A stretch of 33,430 bases of DNA, taken from the NCBI GenBank assembly GCA_900772775.1, contig CAAGRW010000122.1, forward strand, positions 1 through 33,430, read 5' to 3'. This stretch comes from Candidatus Rifleibacteriota bacterium. Lineage in GTDB: Bacteria > Vulcanimicrobiota > Xenobia > Xenobiales > Xenobiaceae. Positions 14,682 through 23,796 of this stretch are shown here, piece by piece. The position numbers were made by a program, and so were the translations under genes. The notes below the pieces were generated by a model, which had not been told where the DNA came from, searched no databases, and was given only the letters and a program-made list of their open reading frames with translations. Positions within the stretch are counted from its first letter, which is position 1; each line of letters begins with the position of its first letter.

Positions 14682-15875
14682 CTAGTCTTCTTGTGTTACC
14701 CAGGGAACGCAAAGTTTAAATAAGAAAGGCCAAACTACAGAAGAAACAACTGCCAAAAGAATAACCGCAGCATTGAAACTTTCACTAATTACTCCCATCT
14801 TCAAACCCAAATTGCCAAAAACTACCAATAAAGTAAGGGGAGCAGCCAAAATTAAAGAAGCGGTAAGTGCCTCTTTGAAACGACAGCTCCAAGTAGGGCG
14901 GGAAGCGTTCCAAAGAGCTAAACAAGCTATTAAGCGCACTGCAAGCATAGAGATAAAAAGCAAGAAAAGCAATTTCCAATCAGATTTTAGTGCCATATCC
15001 AACTTAAATTCTAAGCCGACTCTGATAAAAAAGACCGGAACGAAAAAACCATTGGCTAAGCTTAAAAATTTCATTTCCAAGGGGCCTTTGGCTCGAAATA
15101 CATAACTAAAAAGAGCTCCAGCCATAAAAGCGCCTAAAATAGCATCTACTCCCAGGTGGATAGCTGCAGCCACCATAATAAACATAAGAGCCATACCAGC
15201 GCGCACGCCAATTTCGGAAGGATCGTGGGTGGCTACAACTCTACTAAAATATTCAGGGTGCCACCAAACAGCCGAGCGCAAAATGGTCAAAAGCACATAA
15301 GCCAAAGCAAAAATAAGCAACATTTTTACGGCACTTAGAGCAAAGACAGCGTTAAAGCCGCCGGCCGTATTCCAAGCAGCAATAAAAGTAGCCGCTACAA
15401 TGCACACAAATTCTCCTATAGTGCCAACTATAAGTACTTGTTGACCAAAGGGCTTTTTGCCTAAGCCCGTTTCTTGCAAAAGCATAATTGGCAAACCGAT
15501 AGAAATGGCTGCTAAAATCATGACAACAAAAGGTTGCAAATGGAAAATCGAAGCGCAGACATAAGAAGTTGCAAAAATTATGGCTACGATTCCCCCCATG
15601 GAAGCCAATTTCTTGGGGCCGGAATTTTCGATAGAGTGAAAATTCAGCTCCAAACCAGCACTAAATAACAACAGAAAAAAGCCCAACTCGCCAAGCAAGT
15701 AGCAAAAATGATCTAGTTCTACCAATTTAAAAACATAAGGGCCTACTAAAATGCCGTAAAGTATTTCTCCTATAGAAGCCGGCAAACGCAAAGGACGACA
15801 GAGCAACGGTACAAAGAAGGCGCCTATAGCCAAAATCAACAGATTGTTGGCAGTTTGCAATGAAAATTCTTCCAT
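14682..15875 (-). CDS. CPA2-family cation:proton antiporter (Kef-type)
   Basis: Membrane antiporter that exchanges K+ or Na+ for H+, predicted 397 residues with about twelve hydrophobic helices throughout. Family marks: the PASIGEILYGILVGPYVF opening (residues ~32-49), the HLGVDAILGAFMAGALFS segment with the conserved Asp, and GFFVPVFFIRVGLEFKLD after it. The start is placed at the ATG at 15873-15875 because GGAGGAG lies nine bases upstream; the longer in-frame reading to 15917 runs back into the preceding gene. Only one base separates it from the stop codon of the RCK-Usp gene, so the two are translationally coupled and make a transporter plus nucleotide-gated regulator pair. The C-terminus has no RCK domain of its own, which fits a separate regulatory subunit. 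Confidence 0.88.
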   Translation of the reverse strand: MEEFSLQTANNLLILAIGAFFVPLLCRPLRLPASIGEILYGILVGPYVFKLVELDHFCYLLGELGFFLLLFSAGLELNFHSIENSGPKKLASMGGIVAIIFATSYVCASIFHLQPFVVMILAAISIGLPIMLLQETGLGKKPFGQQVLIVGTIGEFVCIVAATFIAAWNTAGGFNAVFALSAVKMLLIFALAYVLLTILRSAVWWHPEYFSRVVATHDPSEIGVRAGMALMFIMVAAAIHLGVDAILGAFMAGALFSYVFRAKGPLEMKFLSLANGFFVPVFFIRVGLEFKLDMALKSDWKLLFLLFISMLAVRLIACLALWNASRPTWSCRFKEALTASLILAAPLTLLVVFGNLGLKMGVISESFNAAVILLAVVSSVVWPFLFKLCVPWVTQED

Positions 15876-15876
15876 A

Positions 15877-17376
15877 TTACTGTGCTCCTCCACCATTTTC
15901 TTTGACAGACTTGGCATAGTCGGTTTTACCTCCGTGAGGCAAAACCATAACAGAACAGTTGGTGCGCAAAATAATTTGTCGCGATACGTCCGGAGAAATC
16001 AAAGAAAAACGATGATTCTGCCTATGAGCAATGACCAGTAAATCTGAAGTTTGCAAAAATTCCACAACTTTGTGGACAGGATTGCCTTCCAAGCATACAC
16101 TTTCAGCCGTAACGGAATACAAAGACGCTATTTTAACCGCTTTTTGCAAGCTATTTTGTAAGTCTTGGTTTTGCTCTTCTCCAGCCACCATTTCTTCCGG
16201 TTTGACAGCTAAACACATAAAAGGCACCCCCAGAGAACGCACCAAACCCAAAGCCAATTCCAAACTGCGCGGATGTTCAGGAGTTACTACATGTACAATT
16301 CTTTTATAAGGGAATGAGCCTCGAGCAATCAGACAAGGTCGATTGGCTTTATTCAGCAAATCCATCAATTTGCAATTTAGTATCCCCATTATTTGCCACA
16401 TATTACACGAAACACTGGGAACAACCAGACACCCGCAATCGTATTTTTCCAAAATTGTATGCAAGTCAGATTGCTTATTTCCGGGAGCTTGCCAAGCTAA
16501 AGGCTCAATATCAACTTCTTCATCATCTTTTACGCTTTTAGCCAACCAGACAGCTTCAGTTTCCACTTCTATAGACGGTTTTTCTCCGTAACCTAAAGTC
16601 ATAAATTGTGAACCGTAAGGCATGGGGAAATTGGAAAAACCACTGCGGAAATAAGCAGCCACGCGTGGCAGAACTAGAGGATCGCCAATTAGCACCACTC
16701 GATCTTCGGCTTCAAAAACTGTATTGCCGTGCGGAACGACTAATTTTCCGCCTCTATAAATGGCGCCAACTAAATAGGCCTGAGGATGGAGTTGCATAAG
16801 AGAGCGGCCAATTACCGCCGAATGGGGCAAAATTTTTACTTCAGAAATTTCTCCTATTCCCAAGCCAATATTTTCAGCGATTTTGCGGGAAGAATCGATT
16901 TGAGCCAGCATCACTGAAGCCGTTACCGAACTGCGACAACTTACTTCCGCTCCCGTTTTTTTTATGGCTGCAATTTTTTCTTCCCCAATAACCTGAGCAT
17001 AGAGAAAAGGTACACCAAATTCTTTTTGCATTAAGTTGCAAAAAATTTCCGTCGCTTCGTCATCTCCCAAGACAGCCACTGCCATTTTGACTTCATTGGC
17101 TCCGGCTCGACGCAGAACTAAAAGGCTGGAAACGTCGCCGCAAAGCACTTCATCATCAATATTTTCCCCCAAACTCTGACGATATTGTTCTACAACTTCG
17201 GCATTTTTATCGATAGCAACGATGCGCCAAGAAGAGCGCAACCTTCTAGCAACTTCTCTTCCAGCTTGTCCCAACCCGGCGACTAAAGCTCTGGGCTTTT
17301 CTGTCTGTTTGGCTAAAGGCAACTTCATTCCTATAGATACAGCCTTATTTGACATCTCCGATTTGTTTTCACTCAT
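15877..17376 (-). CDS. RCK (TrkA-N/TrkA-C) and universal-stress-protein domain regulator of the adjacent antiporter
   Basis: Predicted cytosolic regulatory subunit that binds NAD(H) or nucleotides and gates cation transport. It has 499 residues. TrkA-N begins at about 29 with a Rossmann GLGQAG (34-39) and an acidic end of strand 2 (VAIDKNAEVVEQY). TrkA-C covers about 180-250 (ISEVKILPHSAVIGRSLMQL ... EDRVVLIGDP). The rest is two Usp-like modules: a degenerate one (about 265-360, with CGCLVVPS and CLIARG) and a clearer one from about 365 (RIVHVVTPEHPRSLELALGL) to LLVIAHR and SRQIILRTNCSVMVLPHG near the end. The ATG at 17374-17376 has GAGAGG 12 bases upstream; a start at 17355 is possible. Co-transcribed with the antiporter. 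Tandem Usp plus RCK in one chain is uncommon. Confidence 0.85.
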   Translation of the reverse strand: MSENKSEMSNKAVSIGMKLPLAKQTEKPRALVAGLGQAGREVARRLRSSWRIVAIDKNAEVVEQYRQSLGENIDDEVLCGDVSSLLVLRRAGANEVKMAVAVLGDDEATEIFCNLMQKEFGVPFLYAQVIGEEKIAAIKKTGAEVSCRSSVTASVMLAQIDSSRKIAENIGLGIGEISEVKILPHSAVIGRSLMQLHPQAYLVGAIYRGGKLVVPHGNTVFEAEDRVVLIGDPLVLPRVAAYFRSGFSNFPMPYGSQFMTLGYGEKPSIEVETEAVWLAKSVKDDEEVDIEPLAWQAPGNKQSDLHTILEKYDCGCLVVPSVSCNMWQIMGILNCKLMDLLNKANRPCLIARGSFPYKRIVHVVTPEHPRSLELALGLVRSLGVPFMCLAVKPEEMVAGEEQNQDLQNSLQKAVKIASLYSVTAESVCLEGNPVHKVVEFLQTSDLLVIAHRQNHRFSLISPDVSRQIILRTNCSVMVLPHGGKTDYAKSVKENGGGAQ

Positions 17377-17473
17377 CTCGTTTTTCGGCCTCTCTATGCT
17401 ACTCAGTTAGTTTTTGTTTGACGACAACTCGTACATATTCAATATTTCTTGTTTTCTCAGCTATTTCTTGCGA

Positions 17474-17523
17474 AAACAAAGAGCTTACCAAATTGTCTAT
17501 ACAATAAGGTAAGCTCTTTGTTT
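17474..17523 (-). terminator. intrinsic terminator of serC
   Basis: Perfect 16-bp stem (17474-17489 with 17508-17523), an inner ATTGT/ACAAT stem and a CTAT loop. On the minus strand the stem ends in TTTGTTTTCG. It lies about 50 bp after the serC stop codon and insulates it from the regulator gene. Confidence 0.8.
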
Positions 17524-17573
17524 AGGCGTGCTAGTTAAGCAACCATGATATTAACTATTCGAAAGCTAACTTA

Positions 17574-18680
17574 TTAGGCGTTGTGGCGCTGGAAGTCGGC
17601 CATGAATTCTACTAAGCGCTCTACACCTTCGTAGGGGAAAGCGTTGTAGATGGAAGCGCGGATACCGCCAACAGATCTGTGGCCCTTAAGACCAATCATG
17701 CCAGCAGCTTCAGCTTCTTGAGCGAACTTCTTCTCTAACTCTTCGCTAGGTAAGCGCCAAGTTACGTTCATCAAAGAGCGGTCAGCTTTAGCAGCATGAG
17801 GAGCGTAGAAACCGTTACTCTCGTCGAGAGCCTTGTAAAGAAGAGCAGCTTTCTTCTTGTTGAGCTCATACATCTTATCGAGACCGCCGATCTCTTCTTC
17901 TAACCACTTCAAGACCAAACCGACCATGTAAATAGCGAATACGGGGCAAGTGTTGTAAAGAGAGTTATTCTCAACATGAGTCTTGTAGTTCATCATGATG
18001 GGACGCTTCTCATCGGGGATAAGTCTCTTATAGAAATCATCAGACATGATGGATAAGGTTACACCGGCCGGGCCTACGTTCTTCTGAGCGCCAGCATAGA
18101 TTAAACCATATTTGGTTACATCCATAGGACGGCTCAAGAAGTCGGAAGAAGAGTCGCATACCATAGGTACACCGTAGGAAGCGGGCTCACGGTGGAACTC
18201 GATACCGTGGATGGTTTCGTTGGAAGTTACGTGGAAGTAGGAAGCTTCGGGACGAACTTTGTAATCGCCATCTTGAGGCAAGGTGCTATAGTTGCTGTCT
18301 TTGCCAGACCAAACAACGTTTACGTTACCGACGCGTCTAGCTTCGACGGCAGCCTTCTTGGACCAAGTACCCTGTTCGAGGTAATCGGCACCGTTCTCAC
18401 CTAAGAAGTTGACGGGAACCATACTGAATTGAGTAGTAGCGCCACCCTGCAAGAACATTACATAATAGTTGTCAGGGATATTCAAAAGGCGACGAAGTCT
18501 GGCTTCGGCGGTTTTGATGATACCGTCGATAACTTTACCGCGGTGAGAAAGTTCCATAACGGAAGCGCCAGCGCCGGGATAGCATACTAAATCGCGCTGA
18601 GCCTCTTTCAAAGCGGACAAAGGCAAAACGGCCGGACCAGCCGAGAAATTGAATACGCGCTTCTCACATTCACAAGTCAT
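17574..18680 (-). CDS. serC: phosphoserine aminotransferase
   Basis: PLP-dependent class V aminotransferase that makes 3-phosphoserine from 3-phosphohydroxypyruvate and glutamate in serine biosynthesis (and can act in the pyridoxal phosphate pathway). From the ATG at 18678-18680, which has GGAGGG ten bases upstream, it has 368 residues; a reading six residues longer lacks a Shine-Dalgarno. Family marks: VFNFSAGPAVLP (9-20), SVMELSHRGK (40-49), MFLQGGATTQFSMVP (75-89), the HVTSNETIHGIEF segment (150-162), VCDSSSDFLSRP (174-185), and the PLP lysine Lys200 in YAGAQKNVGPAG (195-206). It stands alone between two terminators. Assignment is firm. Confidence 0.96.
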   Translation of the reverse strand: MTCECEKRVFNFSAGPAVLPLSALKEAQRDLVCYPGAGASVMELSHRGKVIDGIIKTAEARLRRLLNIPDNYYVMFLQGGATTQFSMVPVNFLGENGADYLEQGTWSKKAAVEARRVGNVNVVWSGKDSNYSTLPQDGDYKVRPEASYFHVTSNETIHGIEFHREPASYGVPMVCDSSSDFLSRPMDVTKYGLIYAGAQKNVGPAGVTLSIMSDDFYKRLIPDEKRPIMMNYKTHVENNSLYNTCPVFAIYMVGLVLKWLEEEIGGLDKMYELNKKKAALLYKALDESNGFYAPHAAKADRSLMNVTWRLPSEELEKKFAQEAEAAGMIGLKGHRSVGGIRASIYNAFPYEGVERLVEFMADFQRHNA

Positions 18681-18754
18681 TACTACATGACCCTCCATAT
18701 AGGTTATTCTGATATTCCCTAAGCCAAAGGGCCTAAGGGATTACGACAATTGGA

Positions 18755-18788
18755 CGAAAAATCAAAATGCGTTTTGTTTTTCAACGCA
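18755..18788 (-). terminator. possible weak terminator between the PBP gene and serC
   Basis: TGCGTT (18768-18773) and AACGCA (18783-18788) form a 6-bp stem with a 9-nt loop; on the minus strand TTTTGATTTTT follows. A GCAGG/CCTGC hairpin (18786-18807) lies beside it. One of them may end the PBP operon, whose stop codon is at 18861, or act in the serC leader. Confidence 0.4.
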
Positions 18789-18860
18789 GGTTGCGGGCTT
18801 CGCCTGCAGATCTAAAAAAGCCTGCCTAATTAAAAGCCTAAATTACAGACAAAAACAAAA

Positions 18861-20342
18861 TCACTCGGCAGGCAAGGGATCGGCATCTTTAAGCTTAAGG
18901 GCTTTTTCCAAAATAAATTTGGCTACCGGAGCGGCCACAACTCCTCCGCCACCGCGATTTTCTACAATCACAGAAACAGCATAACGCGGCCTTCCAGCCG
19001 GAGCGTAACCTATAAACCAAGCATGGGTAGCTCCGTGAGGATTTTCCGCCGATCCTGTTTTGCCAGCTACCGGTACCCCAGGAATTTGCGCAGCCATGCC
19101 GGTACCTTCTCGAACGACATTGCGCATTGATAAAGCAACCAGAGACGCCGTATCGGCGGAAATAATGCGTTCTTGCTTACCTTCGGGGCAAGTCCACACA
19201 GTATGCAAACCTTTAGATGAAGAACGAATTCGACCGCGCAACAGTCTCGGCTCAATATCGATTCCTCCTCTGGCAATAACAGCAGCGATTCTGGCCATAT
19301 GTAAAGGAGATACTAAAATATCAGCTTGACCTATGGCAGCTTCAGCCGGAGCAGAGACGGTATTGCTCTTGGGCAACTCGGCAGGAACGGCGCCGGGAAC
19401 AAAAGCCATTTTTTGATCCAACTTAAATTTTTTCATCCAAGCACAAATTTTGGGCATTTGCATGGCCATTCCCAATCTTCCGAAAGCGGCATTGCACGAG
19501 TAAGTCAAGGCTTCATTTAAAGTAACATTACCATGATCGCCTAAACAGCTGACAAAATAGTTGTCAGCCCAAAATCCCCTATCACAGCGAAAAGTATCAT
19601 TCCATCTAGCTATGCCTTCTTCCAAGCAAGCAGCCATAATCAAAGGCTTAAAAACAGATCCCGGAGGATAATAGCCTTGTTTGGCTCTATCTAAGAGACA
19701 AGCGGCTTCCTTGTCGCTATTCATTCTTTGCCAATAGCCATCAATATCTAGTTTATTAGGATCATAAGACGGCAGGGAAACCATAGCTAAAATATCGCCA
19801 TCTTGTACATCGATAACGACCGCAGCTCCACGGTACCCCACCATATAATTAAAGATTTCAGTTTGCAAGGAAGCGTCTAAAGTAGTAACAACATCATCGC
19901 CGTTTCGGTCAGGTTTATTAAATAATTGGAAAGCTTCTACAGGATTGCGAGGGACGCTAAAACCGCGAATTTGCTCGGCTAAATCATCTTCTAAACCAAC
20001 TCGGCTGTATTGAGGATTGTTATAACCTATCACATTAGCCGCGCACTCTCCCAAAGGATAGCTGCGCGGATTACTTTCGGCCCCTTCTTGAGAAGCGTCT
20101 TTGGAAAATGCTAAAGGAGAAAAGTGCCGATCTAAAATACGCCCCATCAACTCCCAGTTGTCGTTATAAATGGGGTTATTTCTGTGCTTACTAAGATTGT
20201 CTGCGTCAAAAATTCCATACCGGACCACATTTACCAAAGGCACAATTAACAGCAAAGCAAACAAAAATGCGGCAAAACGTACTCTCTTTTTCGTAGAAAG
20301 AATAGCTTCTTTGGCAGAAATTGTTTTATTTTTTACAGGCAT
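18861..20342 (-). CDS. class B penicillin-binding protein (PbpA/FtsI-type transpeptidase)
   Basis: Membrane-anchored D,D-transpeptidase that cross-links peptidoglycan, acting outside the membrane with the adjacent SEDS glycosyltransferase. It has 493 residues. A single anchor helix lies at about 22-41, with a dimerisation region to about 165. The transpeptidase domain has the three active-site motifs: SVFK with Ser229 (PPGSVFKPL), SCN (282-284, TYSCNAAFG) and KTG (428-430, AGKTGSAENPHGATHAW). Two cysteines (Cys253, Cys266) in the exported domain could form a disulfide. It is compact, like actinobacterial PbpA, with no PASTA domains. The ATG has only a weak Shine-Dalgarno; the gene follows ftsW/rodA by 48 bp. 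The FHA-SEDS-PBP order supports a PbpA role. Confidence 0.92.
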   Translation of the reverse strand: MPVKNKTISAKEAILSTKKRVRFAAFLFALLLIVPLVNVVRYGIFDADNLSKHRNNPIYNDNWELMGRILDRHFSPLAFSKDASQEGAESNPRSYPLGECAANVIGYNNPQYSRVGLEDDLAEQIRGFSVPRNPVEAFQLFNKPDRNGDDVVTTLDASLQTEIFNYMVGYRGAAVVIDVQDGDILAMVSLPSYDPNKLDIDGYWQRMNSDKEAACLLDRAKQGYYPPGSVFKPLIMAACLEEGIARWNDTFRCDRGFWADNYFVSCLGDHGNVTLNEALTYSCNAAFGRLGMAMQMPKICAWMKKFKLDQKMAFVPGAVPAELPKSNTVSAPAEAAIGQADILVSPLHMARIAAVIARGGIDIEPRLLRGRIRSSSKGLHTVWTCPEGKQERIISADTASLVALSMRNVVREGTGMAAQIPGVPVAGKTGSAENPHGATHAWFIGYAPAGRPRYAVSVIVENRGGGGVVAAPVAKFILEKALKLKDADPLPAE

Positions 20343-20390
20343 AGAGCTAATTTCTATTCCTCATTTTCGCTCGAGGCGATCTGGACTTTG

Positions 20391-21734
20391 TCAGAAAGGC
20401 GATTCGCAGTTTTGGCTATTATCGTCCAATGCTAAAGAGCGAGCTTTGGTATTGGAAGAATCTATGGCCCAAATTATACCTAAAATTATGAAACTGGAAG
20501 CCAGTGAGCTGCCACCGGCAGAAACGAAAGGCAAAGTGATACCAGTCATAGGAATTATTTTAGTATCACCAAGCATAATAATAGCACTTTGCCAAGCAAA
20601 TAAGCTGGCCAATCCGGAAGCTAAAAGCACTCCGAATTGGTCTTGAGCTCTCATAGCCACAGCGAAACAGCGTTCTACTAGAATAACAATTCCGAGTATT
20701 AACGCTGTGCAACCAATTAGTCCAAAGTCTTCGGTAATAGCTACAAAAGCAAAATCGTTACTCACTTCTGGTATAACTTCGGAATATCCCATTCCTAAAC
20801 CGGCGCCATCAACCCCTGAGTTATTTAGGCAAAAAAGAGCCAAACACATTTGGTAACCATTATTACCAATATCAGCAAAGGGATCTAGCCAATTGGCAAC
20901 GCGCACTTGGACATGGTCAAAAAATTTCCAACAAGCGTAAGCTCCTCCGGAAGAAAGTAAAACCGTAAGAGCGACAATATCGGCACGTCCTGTCGCCACA
21001 AAAAACATTGCGATAAAAATACCAAAAAGCAGCAAAGCTGCGCCCAAATCGCGTTGAGCGACTAACACCAATTCGGCTACTGCCATAGAAAGCCCCAAAA
21101 TCAGAAGGGCTTTGCGCGATAAACGACTTTCTTTTCCGAAAGTAATACCCAAACTCATCCAGGGACTAAATTGGCGCAAATAAGCTGCAAAGAATATTAT
21201 AAAACAAATTTTGGTAAATTCACCGGGTTGTAAGCTAAAGCCACCTATATTAAACCAAAGTCTGGCTCCGTTGGCAGCTGCACCAAAGATCATTACTGCC
21301 AACTGGGCGATCACACCGCCACTTAGAAATAGGTATTTGTACTCTTCTAGAATGCGATAATTTCTAAGTAGGAGAATGGTCAGAAGCATAAGCAACAGCG
21401 CCACAGCCACAGATACAGCTTGACGCGGCCCCTGATTGGCATATAGGGGGTTGCGAAAACCGAGACTATATATTTCCAGCCAGCTCACACTAGTTAAGAA
21501 GAGAGCACTGGGAATTAAAAAATTGTCTCCCCTTTGGGGAACCAGAGCCAAAATAGCCCAAGCTACCCAACCGGAAATAGCAATAATTGCAGCATATTTG
21601 CAAGGATCATAAGCATTTTCCGCTCCCATATGGTAGCTTGGAGAGATCAAAACCAGCCAGTAACTGCCATAAGCCAATATTGCAGTTACTATAAGCATAA
21701 GTAAGGCCCCCCAACGACGTGAATTAGCACACAT
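20391..21734 (-). CDS. FtsW/RodA/SpoVE family (SEDS) peptidoglycan glycosyltransferase
   Basis: Polytopic membrane enzyme that polymerises lipid II into glycan strands together with its cognate class B PBP. It has 447 residues and about ten to twelve hydrophobic helices. SEDS marks: ARLWFNIGGFSLQPGEFTK (about 157-175), QRDLGAALLLFG, NDFAFVAITEDFGLIG and MTGITLPFVSAGGSS near the C-terminus. The N-terminus has an extra helix pair, as in actinobacterial RodA. The start ATG (21732-21734) has a weak purine stretch, but it lies 11 bp after the FHA gene stop codon, so re-initiation by coupling is likely. FtsW and RodA cannot be told apart from sequence by eye; neighbours (FHA, PbpA-like) favour RodA. 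Confidence 0.92.
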   Translation of the reverse strand: MCANSRRWGALLMLIVTAILAYGSYWLVLISPSYHMGAENAYDPCKYAAIIAISGWVAWAILALVPQRGDNFLIPSALFLTSVSWLEIYSLGFRNPLYANQGPRQAVSVAVALLLMLLTILLLRNYRILEEYKYLFLSGGVIAQLAVMIFGAAANGARLWFNIGGFSLQPGEFTKICFIIFFAAYLRQFSPWMSLGITFGKESRLSRKALLILGLSMAVAELVLVAQRDLGAALLLFGIFIAMFFVATGRADIVALTVLLSSGGAYACWKFFDHVQVRVANWLDPFADIGNNGYQMCLALFCLNNSGVDGAGLGMGYSEVIPEVSNDFAFVAITEDFGLIGCTALILGIVILVERCFAVAMRAQDQFGVLLASGLASLFAWQSAIIMLGDTKIIPMTGITLPFVSAGGSSLASSFIILGIIWAIDSSNTKARSLALDDNSQNCESPF

Positions 21735-21745
21735 AATTTTTTAAC

Positions 21746-22429
21746 CTAACTTTGCTTATAGACAAACTTACTATCATCTATAGAGAATTCGTCGCCGTCC
21801 TTCAAATATACAGGCGTAGTGAGCAATTCTCCGTTGCAAAAAGTGCCGTTGGCACTGCCCAAATCTTCCAAGACGACTCCACTAGAGTCGATTGATAATT
21901 TGGCATGACGACTGGAAACGAAGTTGCCGGCCAAACAAACATTACATTCGGGAGAGCGCCCAAATATTAAGGTTTGCTCTATAGGCAAACTTGTTTCTAT
22001 TAGATACGGACTATCAACTAGCAAATGACGCCCCGAGACAGCTGAAGCAAACGCAGACGCTTTTTTGACAGCGGCAACGAATTGCTCACGCGAACTGCCC
22101 ACCGCAGGCATCTCAGCTACGGTTGGAGCGTAACATAAATCGAAATTGGTTTTTCCTGCCTCGTCTGATTTAACAGCATCTAAATTGCCAGAAACAGCCG
22201 AGTTGATTTTTTTTCTAATTTTGCCCTCAGAGCCGGATGTTTCTTCGCTAAAATTGTTGCCAGACTCTTCTTCGACTTCGTTGTGACCATGTTTTCTTTC
22301 CGAAGGGGGTTCAGCTTTAGGCATTCCCTGATAGATAATCCGCAAAGAGACCACAATAAAAGCGCAAATTAGCCCTAAAAGTGGAAATTTTAGAAAATAC
22401 AGAATCCCTTCGGAAATTTCTTGTCCCAA
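21746..22429 (-). CDS. membrane-anchored FHA domain protein (FhaB-like)
   Basis: Phosphothreonine-binding adaptor. It has 227 residues: an N-terminal hydrophobic helix (about 11-33), a long acidic/charged linker (40-130), and a C-terminal FHA domain (about 135-227) with the conserved FGRSPE (156-161), SSRH (172-175) and NGT (194-196), all of which are needed for phosphopeptide binding. The start is TTG with GGAGG five bases upstream. In Actinobacteria FhaB (FipA) sits beside rodA and pbpA and is a target of Ser/Thr kinases; the same order here (FHA, SEDS, PBP) supports a role in regulating wall synthesis. No kinase or PP2C phosphatase gene is in the window. The N-terminal membrane anchor is consistent with FhaB. 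Confidence 0.88.
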   Translation of the reverse strand: MGQEISEGILYFLKFPLLGLICAFIVVSLRIIYQGMPKAEPPSERKHGHNEVEEESGNNFSEETSGSEGKIRKKINSAVSGNLDAVKSDEAGKTNFDLCYAPTVAEMPAVGSSREQFVAAVKKASAFASAVSGRHLLVDSPYLIETSLPIEQTLIFGRSPECNVCLAGNFVSSRHAKLSIDSSGVVLEDLGSANGTFCNGELLTTPVYLKDGDEFSIDDSKFVYKQS

Positions 22430-22509
22430 ACCGACCTCCAGGCGATAAGTTCAGGAGCCGACTCAGCTAAAAACCGAGCCAGCTCCTAGTTTACCGACAT
22501 CATTGCCTA

Positions 22510-23784
22510 CTAAAGATCAAAGCCGTAACTACGCAATGTGACTGGATCATGGCAAACTTCTTTAGCCGTAGCCTTATCGATAAGCCCATCTTCTAACAGC
22601 TTAACTAAGGCAGAATCCATAGTTTGCATACCTACATCTTTACCTGTTTGAATGTAATTGTTGATTTGTGAAGTTTTACCCTCACGGATAATGTTGGAGA
22701 AACCAGCCTGAGAAATAAGAATTTCATGGACAGCCACACGACCGCCGCCAATTTTCTTAAGCAAAAGCTGAGCCACTACAGCCTTAATTGACTCGCTGAG
22801 CATAGCGCGAATAGTATCTTGTTGCTTGGCAGGAAAAACGTCGATAATACGATCGATTGTTTTGGCTGCAGAGTTAGTGTGCAAAGTACCAAAAACCAAA
22901 GCGCCGGTTTCAGCAGCTTTAATGGCATTGTAAATAGTATCTAAGTCGCGCATCTCACCAACCAATACAATGTCGGGATCTTCGCGCAAAGAAGCTCTCA
23001 AAGCTTCAGCAAAAGTATTGGCGTGAGTGCCAACTTCGCGATGGTCGATAATGCTTTGTTGGTTTTTGTGGGTAAATTCAACAGGATCTTCAATAGTGAT
23101 TATGTGAGCACCGCGATTTTTATTCACATAATCAAGCATAGCTGCCATAGTAGTTGATTTACCAGATCCTGTAGGGCCAGTTACCAAAACAATGCCCTTT
23201 TTGAACATGGCGATTTTTTTGAGTACTTCGGGAAGATGCATTTCGTCAATAGTGGGAATACGACTAGGAATTTCACGAAATACAGCAGCTAAACCGTTTT
23301 TTTGTTTAAAGAAATTGCCTCTGAAACGAGCTACTCCGGGGATTTCATAAGCGAAGTCCAGATTGCCACATTTTTCGAAAGCTTCCCAACGCTCAATACT
23401 AACTAGAGGTGCAAGGAGCTCTTTGGCTTTTTCATTAGTCAAAACCGAACAAGTAGAGCGATGCAAATCGCCATTGATGCGGAACATAGGCACTTCGCCT
23501 ACGGACAAGTGCAAGTCGGAACCCTTATTGGCAACCAAAGTGCGCAACAAATCGTCTTGATTGTAATCGGTGGGCACCTCAATTAAAGGCAAGTCTTCCG
23601 GTTCGGGCTCTACTTCGACTACTTTCACAACAGGAGTTTCAGGAGCGTTGTTTTCCACAACGGGAGTTGCTTCTGTAAAGCTTGGTGCGGTTTCGGCAAC
23701 TATTTTTTCTTCCGGTGCCGGTGCGGGCTCTTCGCGAGAGAGTGAAGAGGAAAATCTTTTAGTCAAGTTAGAAAAAAATGCCAT
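22510..23784 (-). CDS. PilT-type ATPase with N-terminal Pro/Glu-rich extension
   Basis: Third PilT paralog, 424 residues. The first ~70 residues are a Pro/Glu/Val/Ala-rich tail (PAPAPEEK, VEPEPEDLP) absent from the other copies and probably disordered. Then a full PilT: PAS-like domain from about 77 (SDLHLSVGEVPMFRINGD, 89-106), Walker A GPTGSGKST (203-211), Asp box IEDPVEF (231-237), Walker B DPDIVLVGEMRD with Glu277, His box GTLHTNSAA with His302, and a FSNIIREGK element. It is therefore predicted to be catalytically competent. Thirteen bases separate it from the preceding pilT paralog, and 80 bp separate it from the FHA gene, so it is probably in the same operon as the wall-synthesis genes. 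Confidence 0.9.
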   Translation of the reverse strand: MAFFSNLTKRFSSSLSREEPAPAPEEKIVAETAPSFTEATPVVENNAPETPVVKVVEVEPEPEDLPLIEVPTDYNQDDLLRTLVANKGSDLHLSVGEVPMFRINGDLHRSTCSVLTNEKAKELLAPLVSIERWEAFEKCGNLDFAYEIPGVARFRGNFFKQKNGLAAVFREIPSRIPTIDEMHLPEVLKKIAMFKKGIVLVTGPTGSGKSTTMAAMLDYVNKNRGAHIITIEDPVEFTHKNQQSIIDHREVGTHANTFAEALRASLREDPDIVLVGEMRDLDTIYNAIKAAETGALVFGTLHTNSAAKTIDRIIDVFPAKQQDTIRAMLSESIKAVVAQLLLKKIGGGRVAVHEILISQAGFSNIIREGKTSQINNYIQTGKDVGMQTMDSALVKLLEDGLIDKATAKEVCHDPVTLRSYGFDL

Positions 23785-23796
23785 AATTATCTACCC

